In this document: in pieces, positions 47,545 to 60,500 of the stretch
Layout of the letters: each line of letters begins with the position of its first letter
How positions within the stretch are numbered: position 1 is the first letter of the stretch
NCBI GenBank assembly: GCA_017506865.1
Contig: JAFCMP010000172.1
Span: forward strand, 1-64,000
Source of the DNA: Tribonema minus
Lineage: Eukaryota; Sar; Xanthophyceae; Tribonematales; Tribonemataceae
DNA length: 64,000 bases
Direction of reading: 5' to 3'
Translations under genes and position numbers: made by a program
Notes under the pieces: generated by a model
What the model was told of the DNA's origin: nothing
The model's input: the letters and a program-made list of their open reading frames with translations, nothing else
Database searches by the model: none

Positions 47545-49772
47545 ATGAAAGCAAACGCGATGCAGCCATGCTGCCGGATGCCGCCGCCTCTGCACTGCAA
47601 GGAGAGGTCATCACGAATGCCCAGCAGCGACGCCACCTGGAGCCTCAGTTCAGACTCGACACAGAGCAGCAAAGGCGATTACTCTTTTCGATCAAACCCT
47701 GGCGCCAGCAGGGACACTGACCATGGTCAGCTCACGCCACCACCACCGTCAACGCCGCAGTCGCAGGAGAGACAGGCAGCCTCCAGGCCTGTCTGCACCG
47801 CCAAATTCTCACAGCTCCGGCGTTGGGAAACCAATTCTTCCGTGCCCTTGGATTTCCTCAGCCGGCACCCCTACCTCGAGGCCGGAATTAGATCGGCCAT
47901 TGTGGGATGGATCTTGCAGGCGCAGCAGGCGCTAGGTCTTCGACCGGAGACCCTGTTTCTGGCGACCAGCCTGATCGACCGGGGGTTGGGCGCGACTCCG
48001 AGATCGGCTGCCCTCACCAAAGACCGGTACCTGCTGCTGGCGATCGCAGCATTACACGTGGCGGCCAAGTACGAGGAGGTGCGCCCTCCCGGGTTGAGGA
48101 GGCTGCTGGCGACGGCGGGCGACCGGTGCGGGCCCGCGGAGGCGTTGTCGGCGGAGCTGGCGCTGCTTCACACGGTCGGCTTCAGGGTGGGGGCGCCCAC
48201 CGTGCTCACGTTCCTGTCTTGCTGCCTGGGCATACTGGATCCCAAACCGTGCGCACAGGTGGCGACGCTGTGCGGGAACGTGGCGGAGAGGCTCCTGCTC
48301 GGTGAGTGGCCCACTCTGCTAGTGCGGTCGTGAACATGCTGCTGGATAATCTGCGTGCATGGAGCGAGTTTCCTGACAGGCTTGCATGCAGATTGTGTAC
48401 AAAATGTGCTCCTTATAAGCAGGCCTGTGACCTTCGCTTGCTGTATTGATGCCAATTGACTCCAATGTTTCTAGGTGAAACCACATATCCTGTATGTTCC
48501 TTGGTTGTGGTGACAAATCAGTAGGTTTTGTGATGCCGCCGCTCCGCATTGGTCATGATTTGCCGTTGCATCAAGCTGGTGAATAAAACGCGCACGCGTA
48601 TGAGTGATGTGCAGCCTGGCATACATGATATCACAAAGTACAAAATTCAACACTGCGCGCTCACAACATGAAGTTTAAGAAAAATCCAAGCAGTGCTTTT
48701 AAGTTCTGTTCAAGCGGTATATTATTCACAAGGTGTAAGTATTTCTGATAAACATGTTGAAATTATTATTAAACAGATGACAGGTAAAGTACAAATAACT
48801 TCTTCAGGAGCTTCACCACTTTTACCGTGCAAAAAGCTTCACCACTCGTTCCAGCCTTACAATCAAACTGGTTAATGATACGTTACTTACAGCCAACACC
48901 TGTTTTATTACCAATTAATATTTTAGAGGATTTCACAAAACCTTTATCAGAGCAACACATCACCAGTGTGTGCGCTCAAGCGCACTTCTGCGGCAGGCGA
49001 TTGCACGTGCAGGGAATCGCGAATTCGGCGAAATCAACTGCGTTCGAGTAAACACTCACACGCACAAGTGCTGTTCTCTATTGCAAAGCCACGATTACCA
49101 TTGCACAGTTATGCTGACAGCACTACGCGATGATTCATGCCACCAAGCTTCCCTCACCCCTACACATCATCCTGCACCGCCCCTGCAGAGACGGAGGCTG
49201 TGGCGATGCACCTGCCGAGCGAACTCGCGTGCGCGGCGGTGGCGGCGGCGTGCCGCGCGATCGACATGGACACATACGCCACCACGTGGCAGTGGCAGCT
49301 GCGCGCGTGGGGGGGTGAGGCGGCAGTTTCGCCGCCCCCGCGCGCGTGCGCGCTCGTGCAGCGGCTGCTGTGGCACGCGGCGCGCGGCGGGCCGTTGCTG
49401 CCGCAGCCGCAGCAGAAGCGGGTGCTGCCGCTGCCTGCGCCGCCACAGCCGCAGCCGCAGCTCAGGTACGCCGTGACGTCGTGCTACCGCAGCTCTGCTG
49501 TCAACGGCGCCGCAGCGGGGCACTGGTGGGCGCATGGCGGAGCTGGCGGCAGCGGCGGCGGCGGTCATGAGCGTTTCTGCGGCGGCGGCGGCAGCGGCGT
49601 TGGCGCGGTGGTCTCCCTTCCGCAGACGTGCGCTTATGCCAGCGAGCCGACGGCGCTGATGATGCCGCTGGTGCTGCCGCAGCAGCCCGCGGTGCTGCTG
49701 GTGCCGCCGCTGCACGCGTACGGATGCCCGGTGGCGAGCTACCGGTACGTTTTTTCCACGCTGCACACGTGA
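47545..49772 (+). CDS. Divergent cyclin
   Basis: Two exons, 47545-48301 and 49189-49772, join in frame to 446 residues. The frame opens earlier at a GTG, but the first ATG is at 47545. The cyclin box begins [20 protein letters not shown] and continues [20 protein letters not shown] and [20 protein letters not shown], the helix with the conserved KYEE. The C-terminal lobe follows ([38 protein letters not shown]). The usual MRxILVDW is IRSAIVGWI, so it is diverged from A/B cyclins; the subtype cannot be fixed. Cyclins activate CDKs. The tail is Gly/Pro-rich. A donor-like GTACGT near 49746 suggests the last exon may instead splice onward to a frame at 49800-50057. The intron carries plastid-derived DNA. 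Confidence 0.72.
48685..48952 (+). other. Nuclear plastid DNA insert: fragments of rpoC2, ccsA and atpI
   Basis: An AT-rich island of about 270 bp in a GC-rich genome, inside the cyclin intron. Three plastid fragments follow one another in the same direction. First, rpoC2: [20 protein letters not shown] then [20 protein letters not shown] (48693-48826). Second, ccs[14 protein letters not shown] (48839-48877). Third, atp[21 protein letters not shown] followed by PLS (48881-48949). Each stops abruptly, and the second and third share one frame that differs from the first. These genes are not expected to touch in a plastid genome, so the insert was pieced together from separate fragments. It is not functional. 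Confidence 0.88.
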
Positions 49773-52683
49773 GGCGGCCACTGGCGGCAGGACGGCGAAG
49801 CGGCGGAGGCAGTGGCAGTGGCTGCGCGGCAGCAGGAGCGGTGGCGGGCGTTATCGGCGGATTTTGATTGGTCGGCGCAGACTGAGTCTGCTGCTGCGGC
49901 CTCGGCGGCGGCGGCGACGGCGGCCGGCGGCAGCAGCGGCAGCAGCGGCCGCAGCGGCGTTTTCACCAGAGGGAAGGGCTGGGCAAAGCTGGGGGGCAGG
50001 ACGTACGCATCATGTGGCCCTGCAGGCTTGGATGTCAGGACCATCTCCCCCTTTTAAAAATCCCCGCCCCCCTTTTCTTATGCACACACACACTTGCGCG
50101 TGCTGCACACAGGGTACACGGACCCACCGCAGCAGCACGGTGTGGGAGCACCGACACATGTAGACGTAGTGCGTTTCGGTCTGCGGCGGTGCAGCACACC
50201 CCCTGACCCCCCCCCCGATAGGGCAGCTTCTCATTTTCCGTAGACACCCACACGGACGGCGAGAGGGCGGTCGCGCACATTTGCGGCGACGTTTGCGCCC
50301 AGCTGAGCCGTGTGAGAGAGCCTGTCCCTCCCAGGGGGACCCCCCCAAACTAGGGTCGAAAACAGGGGGTTCCCCGGGGACAGACAGTGCGAGATCGCCA
50401 AGTTCCCCTGTTCATCAGTTCACGAAAGTGGCGGGTACTGTAGCATGCGTCACTCTGTGCCACCGGTGCCAGGGCAGCACAGAGGCTCCACACAGCACAT
50501 CAGGAAAAAAAGTCGAGGGTTTAGTTGCCTCCGGGGGCTTGCATCCCTCCCCTCCTCTCCCCTTTCAATCCCCCGCCCCCACTGGCCCCCTTCGCCTGGA
50601 GTGTTCTCTGCTCGGAGGCGATTGGGGAGGGGGGGGGCGGAGGGGCGGAGGGGCGGAGTCGAACCTGGGGTTCCCCGCCGTTCCACCGCGCGCAAGTTTC
50701 CAGCAGCGTGCATCTGTAGACGGCGGCAGCTAGTACAGGGATCCGCTGCTCGTCGAGGTTTTTTTTTGGTTTTTTCATCGACTGCGGCTGAGCCAAGCCG
50801 GCCGCCCGAGAGAGAGGCGTCAGTCGCCGGCACACATAGACGATGCGACCGACGCTGAAGAGGCTGGAGCAAACCGTGCTAGGATTTCGTTTTCGCACGC
50901 CGCCATTTAGGGGGAGTACCACAAGCTGCAGCTGTCACCTGCGCACGCCAAGATGAATACATCGACAGAGACTGCATCAGGTGTATGCCTTCAGTTGTTG
51001 CCGCCCTGCCTTCGTGCCCTCACTTGTGACCAGCGCATGCTCATCCTGTGCCATGCGATTCATAGGCGTCCATGTGGAAGCGGGCGATGGTCTATCATGC
51101 AAACACGCAGCGTGCAACAGTGCGCCCGCCAACAAGTATGATGTACATGCATCTGACTAGCAACATGTATGATGAGATGGGGGTTTCAGGGTTAGGGGTG
51201 AGGGCAAGGAGTTTAGAGAACTCCAGCGTTATTCTTTCGCTTTGGTTGCGACATCAAGCCCACTTGCATTGGGAGGTGCAGTGACTCGGGCTGTGGAACT
51301 AGACCTGAGCACTGATGAGCGCGCTGCACATATGGCATGTCTTGGCAAGTTGACCGTCCTGCGTGCGACTGACCCCGGAAGCTGGCTACGGATGACACTA
51401 CCTAAAAGTGCCATCTGTGACATTGAAGACCCTCTCTGATGAATGCACTTGAGGGATCTGACCTGGTGCGCTCGCTGCAGAGGATGGGACAGAGTTGAAG
51501 TTGAAGTTGCTCCTGGTGTGTTGTCCGGGGTTAGGACTAGGTCTACCTATGCAAGCCACCGCCCTGGCGCTCTCGGCCAGCCGATGGATGCAGGTGCAAT
51601 GCACAGTGGCCCTCAGCTTATCTCATACTGCATGCACGGTTCATGCCTGGAGGCGTGGACTTGGCGTGACAGGCGCGCGCGTCTGCCTGGTATGCATCTG
51701 TGACTCGGACTACGACCCATACTCTGTTCTACCACACAAGTGCATGCGCGTGCGCTCAACTACCGCTGGCTGATTGATCGGGCAACGCCTCTCGCGCGCG
51801 CTGCCTAACCCTAACCCGAAAGACAGGATGTGCGCACGCGAGCCAAAATGTAGCAACGGAGGGGCACTGTAAGACACGCTCATGCATGCGGAGAAGAGTG
51901 CCAGTTTGTGATGCTATTTAACTAGTGCCGCCGCGAACAGGCGCGCGTTGTCATGGCTTTCATATACAAAATTAGCCGCAATGCCTCCAAATCAGCTCCC
52001 CCCGCTCCCCAAGCACCTACTTTGTTATGGTGGCTTCTACGAAATCAGATCTACATATGCCTTCTCCACGCCGCATGAGCAGGGGCGTAGCCGACTCAGA
52101 CTCATCGACTCATACTCATGGCCAGCGCCCTCGTGATGCGACACTGCACGACTCAGCCCTGCTCCCGTCATCGTTGTTGCCAGGCCTGCTAGAAGTGGCG
52201 GGCATCAATGGGAATCGATGGGCAGTGAGGTGTGCACGCGAGCCGATGCCGCACCGGGAGCACCCTGGCACGTCAGGCCGGCTGCCCCTCCCTCTCCCCG
52301 AAGTACCCCGGAACTCCCCAACTGTAGCTACAACAGCAATGTGTCCCGCTTATATGCTGCCGCTTGCCGTAGTGAATAAACCGCCACGGACACCAGGCGC
52401 AGACCCAGCGGGGAGGTCTACACCTCAGCGCGCGAGCATTCAGCACCTCTGAACCGCTCCCCAGCAGCGGTGGCGCGGCTTTCATCCCGCCCCCACCCAC
52501 CCCCGCCCCTCTGATAGCAACGCTCCACCCAATCACCATGGCTTCGGCACCACCCGCAAGTGACAAAAGGGATACGAATGGAGGCCGGTTTGAGGGTGAC
52601 CTCACCGCCCCCCCGCACTGCTCACTAGTGACAAAGCGGCCCTCGCACTGCACTGCACTGCCCCCCCCCCCCCCCCCCCCGGG
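49773..52683. other. Long intergenic region
   Basis: About 2.9 kb between the cyclin and the end of the cyclin B gene. The first 300 bases have an open frame (to 50057: RQQERWRALSADFDWSAQ) that might be a further cyclin exon. A TTAGGG-like cluster lies at 51188-51205 and TAACCCTAACCC at 51805. AGTTGAAGTTGAAGTTG lies at 51494. A pure C run at 52661-52680 sits just past the cyclin B stop. A tRNA-like B-box at 50657-50667 was examined and rejected. No gene is supported. Confidence 0.4.
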
Positions 52684-55600
52684 TCACACCGTCCAATCGA
52701 CATCCAACGAACTCACGGCGCCGAACTCGCGCGTGCCGAACTTCCGCTTGGAGGCGCGCAGGTCGCACGGCCGCCGCATCGCCTCGCAGATGTCGCGCAG
52801 GCACGGGGTGAGCGCTGCCACGTTGTAGCCCGTGTAGCGCGCGAGCGTGGGGGACCACGCGTTGCGGTTGCAGGCGCGGCGCGACAGGTAGACGGCCGCG
52901 CTCGCCGCGACGGACGGCAGGTGGCGCAGCATGCGCGCCTCGAGGAGCATGCGCTCGCTGATGTAGCAGGCGAGCTGCACGATGCACCTGCGGAGGGGGG
53001 GTAAGGGGGGGGGAAGGGGATGAATGGGGATTGAGGACGGAGCGCTGTTGCAGCGAGATGCGAGGGTGCTTATGCGGCCATGTACGCATGTGCTCTGATG
53101 CAGCGGGAGAGCTGCATCATGCACTCTGATGCATCATGTGCTTCCAGGCCAGTGCGTGCAGCAGAGGGGGAGGGAAGGGGGCGAGGCGCGGCAATGCGGG
53201 TGACTGGAACAACACCGCAGAAGCTGCAGGGCACTGTAGTCAAGGCACCAGCGCTGACCCAACACCATGACCCACTGGAATTCAGCGCGTTGGCGTGGCT
53301 CCTCTGATGCGTGAGAACAGACGGGGGAGGGCGCTCTGCGTGTCGTTTCTGTACCTGCCTACATCACACCGCGCGTCAACCTCAACACTGTAAGCTTCAA
53401 TCACTGCCAACCTCAACACCGTCAACCTCAACACTGCAATCTCAACACTGTCCAGCCCAACACCGCCAACAACCTCACCACCGTCAACCTCACCACCTCA
53501 ACCTCAACACACCGTCAACCTCAACACCGCCAACCTCAATGCGCCGCAACGCAGACGACGACAGACGACGGTGCCCCCCCCCTCACCTGTCCGCGTGCGC
53601 CGCCTTCAGGTACCGCAGCAGGAAGCAGTACACCGTGGGGACGGTGAGGCGGAACTCGAGGCGCGCGAGCATGTCGCGCTCCGCCGCCAGGATCGCCTCG
53701 CGCGCGCACGCGCGGTCCGTCACGTACACGAGGTCGCACATCTCGGGCGGGTAGATCTCCTCGTACTTGGATGCGAGCAGCAGCGCCGCGACGCCCGCGA
53801 CCTGCAGCCCCTCGCGCGCGACCGTCGCCGCCGCCAGGTACCTGCGCGCGCAGCGGTGCGGTGCGGCGGAAGAAGCGCGGGGCGGTGACGCGCTGAGCAT
53901 GGCTTTCGTGTGTTGCGGCGTGCGGTGCGGCGGTGGGGGTGCGGCGGCGCGCAAAACGGTCACGCGCTGCGCAGGTTTATTATGTGTGGTGCGACCTGCA
54001 GCCCCTCGCGCGCGACCGTTGCCGCTGCCAGGTACCTGCAAGCGCAGCGGTGCGGCGGCGCGCGGTGCAGTGACTCACTGCGCAGGGTTTTCATGTGTTG
54101 CGGCGTGCGGCGCGGCGGTGGGGGTGCGATGGCGCGCGGTGCGGTGACGCGCTGCGCAGGGTTTGCATGTGGTGCGACCTGCAGCCCCATGCGCGCGACC
54201 GTCGCCCCCGCGAGGTGCCTGCGCGCGCAGCGGCGCGGCGGCGCGCTATGCGGTGGCGCGCCGTGCGGGGTGCTGCTGTGTTGCGCACAGTTTTCATGTG
54301 GTGCTATGTGCAGGCCCTCGCGCGCGACCGCCGCCGCCGCGAGGTACCCGGAAGCGCAGCGATGTGGGCGGCGCGCAGGGCGGTGACGCGCTGCATGGAT
54401 GTTGATGTGCTGCAGCGTGCTGCGCGGCGGCAGAGCACGCCAAACCCCTGTCTTGCGGGGCCTTTTTGAGTACAAGGCCTGGGGCACACCATGCTTCGTC
54501 CGCGTGCAGGGGGCGGAGAAGTCGTCATGGATGATGTGTGCAACCTGCCAGGCGCGCGGCGTGGGCGTTGAAGTTGTGCCGCGTACGCCGCGGCTGCGGG
54601 CACATGCAACAGGTGTCGGCGTCGCTCTCTCGAGGCCTTGAACTACGCGTGGTTGCGGCTGGTTGTCATGAGCTGAGTCCATGAGTACTGTACTCTCAAT
54701 CGATGCGCGCTGACGGCGGGAAGAAGTCCGGATGATCGGTTCAACATTGACTGCGAGGTGTCCGTGTCTTGTCACACATTTTGAACATCGCTGCCAACGG
54801 CCCCTGTCAAGGCTGAAGTATGATAAAGTATCATCAAGTATGATACTTGAAGCGCAAGGTTCACGAGCACCGTGCTTGCTGTCAATGGTCGCCTGGAGCG
54901 CGCAACTAGACTAAACTAGATTATACATACCCCTACAAAAACAATCTGTGTTGTCTCGTCTTATTAGCATGGACACAGTGCTCAGGCACGCTGAACAACA
55001 TGACAACATCGCCACACCGCACCTGTCGAGGGCGTAGATGGCCAGGTACAGAGTGTCCGGGACGAGGCGGAAGCGCATGTGGACCTCCACCAGCCAGTCC
55101 ACCAGGATGGCGCGCATGCGCGCGTTGATGTATGGCTGCTCCTCCATCAGATCGGCCGGGATGCGGTAGACGACCTCCTGTGAGGGGGGGGGGTGGGGGG
55201 GGCAAGGGAGGAGGGTCAGCTGTTCACGGCAACATGTATGCGTGTTGTATGTGCGTATCGGTACTGAGCAGTGCTGCGCGAGTTCAAGCGCCGCTGCTCG
55301 GTGACAGCGCAGCGACATGACGTCGGGGATTCCGCTGGCAGCGCGCCGCATGCGCGCAGGGGGCTGGCGGCGCAGCGTCAGCTCCGCTGTGCGCTGCTGC
55401 GGCACCTGTGTCGATGCGTGAGCGCTGCCGCAGCAAGCTGGTGCCCTGAGCGCTGCTGCAGCAGGGCGGTGCTCAGCTGCCGGCGATGCTGCCGGGGCGT
55501 CGTGCACGTCAGCGCACATCGGCGCACATGCATCACGGATTGTCATCATTAGACTGGGATCTGGTAGATCATGCAATGATGCATCGTACCGCACGACACA

Positions 55601-57206
55601 AGCTTGTGAGGCAAAACTGACTTTACCCTAGCCCTGACCCTCATCCCACGGCAGAGCTGACAGACAAGGCGCCTCTGGCGATGCGACTGATGACAACGTC
55701 CGCTGCCGCCTTGCGTGCGATATAAAAGTATGTATACGTATGTGCAGCTCTCAACCCTGCCCCACTTCTTAGAAGCTCGCTGATGGTCACACCCCATGTC
55801 GTGCTGGCTCACGCCACAGCGCGAAAGTCTACGACGTGTCAACACAGCATGGGGGGACACGTGGCCTGCGCTCCTGCGTGCGCACCCCGCATGGCAGCGG
55901 CGACGTGGCGTCCCTGCGCACCGCCATCGTGCGTTCACGGCTCTTTACACTACTGCCGGACCTCGGTGCGGTGCCGGTGGATGTCAGTGGCAGGAGCGCC
56001 TGCCATCGCTGCATCCCATCACCCCCATCAGATATTGCTCACATATGGCGGGTCCCAAATGTTTAGTGCTCCGTGCGGGAATGGACTCTTGCTTCACAGT
56101 TTGTCGAAACTTCCGTGGTCGCAACGCGCTCTCGTCAGTTCACAATGAGGAGACTGTTGCTGTACGATTTGCCGCAATGCACGAGGCGTTCTGCCTTCTT
56201 TCCTGCAGGCTCATGTGCTGGACACGCGCCGCCCTGTGAAATGCTCTAATAAGTGCAAACTGTACCGAAGCCAGTTCGGGCGCTGTAGCCAGCGCACATG
56301 TGACTGCGGCGCACGACGCGTGTTGCATTCCCATGCGCCTCACGCAGTGCGTTTGCGCGAGCGAAGTTACTCTGTGTTTCATGGTGTCAGTCGCGACACT
56401 GCGCATCTGGAGGGTTGCACTGCGTGCCGTTGGCTGATGTGGCATGCCACATGTGATGCTGCTCAAACACTACACGATTGTTTTTCGAACTGACCTACGC
56501 TGTCGTCTGCACGATGCGTGCTAATGGGCCACGCTGTCTCTGTGACTTTGATGGTGACCCAGATTGCCTGCATAGTGCTGGTGCTGGCAAATATTTATTG
56601 CGCTGTCGAATATAATGGCAGCATGGACAGGCGTCGACATGAACTCACCTGTTCTCTCAGATGATTGTACAGTCCGTCCACGTACTCCGTAAACGCCAGA
56701 GGCTCCTGGTGATCCCTTTCGTCTATATCTGCGGCTGTCCTGGCAGATCTGATCACGTGGGCAGCAGCCGCAGGCACTGGTTCAGCTTTGACGATTGGAG
56801 CCGGTGGTGGCGGTGCAGGAGCAGCCACTTTCGGCGGGTCTGAAGCTGCTGCAGAGGCAACTCTTGAGGTTCGGCGTGCGGGGCCTGTGGCGCCGGCGGC
56901 AGCTGCAGTTGATGATCGTGCTGTAGATGTTGATCTTGCTCTTACTGTCGATGCATTTTTGGTTAACGCGGACTTCGAAGAGGCTGCTGCCGCAGGCGCG
57001 CCCTCAGAGACACGAGCTCTGCTGCGGGTCGCGTATACTTTGCCGCCTGCTGCTGCACTTTGCTCCTGTTGAGCGTTGACAGCCAGGGGACCAAGAGGGC
57101 GCGATCTGCTGCTCTTGCTGGCTGCTACGGCCTTGCCGCCTGCTGCAGCGCCCATATTCTCCTTGTTGATCAAACTCCGGGTCACATGCCTCCGGGTCAC
57201 GTGCAT
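52684..57206 (-). CDS. CYCB: B-type mitotic cyclin
   Basis: Four exons, 56649-57206, 55023-55177, 53587-53841 and 52684-52987, join in frame to 423 residues. The N-terminus has a KEN box (residues 15-17) and a degenerate destruction-box-like RPLGPLAVN, both signals for APC/C degradation. The A/B-cyclin signature follows: [13 protein letters not shown], then [54 protein letters not shown] and the C-terminal lobe [19 protein letters not shown]. It partners CDK1 at mitosis. GCC-GTGAGT near the end is a strong donor, so the last ~11 codons may be replaced by an unseen exon. Intron 2 contains three extra copies of the 5' edge of exon 3. It is divergent from SF3B2 over 313 bp. Confidence 0.92.
53801..54430 (-). 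repeat. Tandem copies of the 5' edge of cyclin B exon 3 in intron 2
   Basis: On the minus strand exon 3 begins after GCGCGCAG with codons for [14 protein letters not shown]. This edge recurs at 53991-54055 ([14 protein letters not shown], acceptor GCTTGCAG kept), 54171-54235 ([14 protein letters not shown]) and 54301-54362 ([14 protein letters not shown], acceptor AG lost). Flanking intron sequence (GCGCAGCGCGTGACC-type) is repeated too, so whole units of about 130-195 bp were duplicated. Confidence 0.85.
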
Positions 57207-57519
57207 GGTACAGTATGTGCACCCCCAACTGCCACTAAGCAGAAATCCTCAGCTGAGCGCCACGGATTGCAGGCACCGGTGGTTAAGCACTGTGGCTAAT
57301 CATACGCTTCTGGTAAGCTCTTGCGCTGCTGCTGACGCCGTAGCGCTGCTCTTGTGGGCCGCTGTGCCTGTAGTACAACCCTAGATTTTTTTTCCCCCAA
57401 ACTTCACACACTACTGAGCACTGTTGCCCTGCCCAAAAGTTGCAAAAAATGAAGAAGCAGTGAGTGCTGCTGGTTATCGAGCATAGCAGTTAGGTCAGCA
57501 GTGCCTTCGCCAGGCCTGG
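57207..57519. promoter_or_regulatory. Divergent promoter region, cyclin B / SF3B2
   Basis: 313 bp between divergent ATGs. It contains a T run then C run (TTTTTTTTCCCCC) near 57387 and no clear TATA box. Shared regulation of a mitotic cyclin and a core splicing factor is plausible but unproven. Confidence 0.5.
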
Positions 57520-60500
57520 ATGACCACAGTGACTCAAAGTATGGAGCAGACGCAGCTGCAGCAGCAGCAGGAGCTGGCCAGCGAGCAGCGAAAACAAAGT
57601 AGGTGGGGAGGCATGCCAGGATTGCCTATGGTGGCGGTAGCACAGGAGCCTGCTCTTAATGGCAATGGCCACCGCAAGCTCACCAAAAATGAGAAGCGGA
57701 GACAACGGAAAAAGGTGGAGAAGCAGGGCAGTGATAAATCAGGTGCTGCTGCAGCGCCGCCTGATGCACGACGAGCGCAGCAGCAGCCCAAATCGGAGCA
57801 GCAGCAGCAGGCAGAGGCTCCGCAGCAACTTGATGGGGAAGGCGCTCTAGCCGTTGAGGTGGAGTATGTCGCACCCAGCGCCTCGGACCTGGTAGAGGGC
57901 TCCGGTATGGACGACGAGGTCGCCAAGGAGTTCAAAGAGATATTCGAGCGCTTCTCCAAGATCGGCAGGGCTGAGGAGGATATAGCTGCAGAGGAGGAGG
58001 ATGCAGCAGCGGCGGCGGCGGCGGAGGCTGCCGGCGGCGCAGCGGAGCAGCAGGCAGCCGAGGACGGGGGGGAGGAGGGGGAGGGGGAGGAGGGGGGGGG
58101 AGCCGGCAAGCTGAGCCGCAAGGCCCGCAAGTTGAAATCTCGTCTGACGGTGGCGGAGCTCAAGCAGCTGGTGCAGAGACCGGACGTGGTGGAGGCGCAC
58201 GACGTCACCGCCGCGGATCCGCGCATGCTCGTGCACCTCAAGTCGTACCGCAACACGGTCCCCGTGCCCCGGCACTGGTGCCACAAGCGCAAGTACCTCC
58301 AGGGAAAGCGCGGCATTGAGAAGAAGCCGTTCGAGCTGCCGGAGTTCATCGCGATGACGGGCATCAGCAAGCTACGCGACAACGTGGACGAGGCGGATGG
58401 GAAGCGCGCCAAGCAGCGCTCGCGCGAGCGCGTGCAGCCGAAAATGGGCAAAATCGACATTGACTACCAGGTACGCCAGCGCTGCAGCCCCACAGCGATG
58501 TTTGTTGCAGCTACTGTGTGGACTGCCCTCGATGTGCCTCTGGACTACGGATAGCTGGTGACTTGGCGGCTGATGGCGCCAAGTCACTGGCGATCGGCAG
58601 CGGCTGGCTGTCTGATCGCAAAATATGGCCCGCGTTGATTGGTGGCTGATTGGCAAGGCACCAGTGCGGCGGCACCGCCAACTGATGGGGCATGTTTGCA
58701 TGCAGCAGAGACGCCGCCGCAAAGCCCGCCGCCGGCGCCGCAGACTCCAGAGGGGCCTTGCGCCACCACTCCCAGCAGGCCAGCAGTGTCGCCTGTCATG
58801 TGCTTGCAGAGTGCCCGGCTATTCTTGGGCGGGCACCATTGAACCAACGCGCCGCCCCCACAGTGCTGCAGCGCTCAGGAGTCACTCACGCACAAGCGCG
58901 CCGCCGCCGCCGCTGCCAGCGCGGTCGTGCTTCTCGTACTTCCGCCGCAAAGCGCTGATTCTCGCGATACACCAACACGGTGTTGTTCATGGCGGGCGTG
59001 CATTACGCACGAGCTCTCGCCGTGCCTCTGCCCGGCAACGCCGATTCTGACAGTACACCAACATGATATCCTATTTATATTGTTCACGGCACGCACCGCC
59101 CCACTGCCTCACGGGCCGCTGACAGCTGCCCACCCACCCCCTCCCCCCAATGCCTGTGGCACGTCACTCCTTGCCTCTATGCGCGCGCAGGTGCTGCACG
59201 ACGCCTTCTTCAAGTGGCAGACGAAGCCGCACATGACCTCCGTTGGCGACCTCTACTTTGAGGGCAAGGAGTTTGAGGTGCGGCTGCGCGAGAAGAAGCC
59301 GGGGCAGCTGAGCGAGGAGCTCAGGGCAGCGCTCGGCATGCCGGACGGCGCGCCGCCGCCGTGGCTCATCAACATGCAGGTATGTACGTGTGTATTGAAG
59401 TTTGAGGTAGGGTATGCCGTGGCTCATCACATGCAGGCATGTATGTATTGCAGTTTGGTGTAAGGCATGTAAGTGGGTATGAAGGAGGAGCTCAGGGCAG
59501 CGCTTGACATGCCGGACGGCGCGCCGCCGCCGTGGCTCATCAACATGCAGGTATGTATGTATTGCAGTTCGAGGCAGTGTGTATAAGTAGGTATGAGCGA
59601 GGAGCTCAGGGCGGCGCTCGGCATGCCGGACGGCGCGCCGCCGCCGTGGCTCATCAACATGCAGGTATGCATGTATTGAAGTTGGAGGTAGGGTATGCAG
59701 GTATGAAGAGGAGCACAGGGCAGCGTTCGACATGCCGGCCGGCGCGCCGCCGACTTGGCTCATCAACATGCAGGTGTGTACGTGTGTATTGACGTTTGAG
59801 GTAGGGTGTGTGCAGGTTGGAGGAGCGGTGGTCAGCCACATGCGATGCAGGGCGGCAGCGTTCATCAGCGTCGTTTCACGTTACTGGTGAAAGCTGACAC
59901 CACCCCTCACCTCAACCCTACATTCAACAGCTGGCAAGCAGGCACATAGCAGCGCCTGACTGGCGGCGGTGCAAGCGTTGCTGTCACCGTCTTGGTCATG
60001 AGTGATGTGAGGAACCCTGGTGCCGTCTTGTGCGATATGTAGTGATATGCAACAGCGCTCCACGTGTGGACGTCATCAACGCTTAGCGCACCAGACCCCC
60101 TGCAGCAAAACTGTGCCCTCAACCACCCTGCTCGGACTGCGTAATGCCCGTAGCATGGCCCATTTGCACCCCACCACTGCAACTTCAAGTTGATGTTCAC
60201 TGACAATTTCTTTCCCCCCCCCCCCCCCCCCCCCCCCCCCATTACAGCGTTACGGCCCCCCTCCATCGTACCCCCACTTGCGCATCCCGGGCCTGTCCGC
60301 CCCCATCCCCCCCGGGGCCTCCTTCGGGTACCACCCCGGGGGGTGGGGGAAACCGCCGGTCAACGAGGCTGGGGTCCCCCTGTATGGCGATGTGTTTGGG
60401 ACCATGGGCGTGGAGGAGGAGGCTGCTGCGATTGACCGCTCGCACTGGGGGGAGATGGCGGAAGAGGAGTCTAGCGAGGAGGAGGAGGAGGAAGGTCAGT

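Noticed and set aside
50650-50670. GGTTCGACTCC on the minus strand, an exact tRNA B-box
   Set aside because: The bases around it cannot form a T-stem, and no A-box or acceptor stem lies at the right distance.
53801-54430. CRISPR-like or satellite array
   Set aside because: The units are exon-edge copies with intron sequence, are unequal in length and have no spacers; CRISPR is not expected in nuclear DNA.
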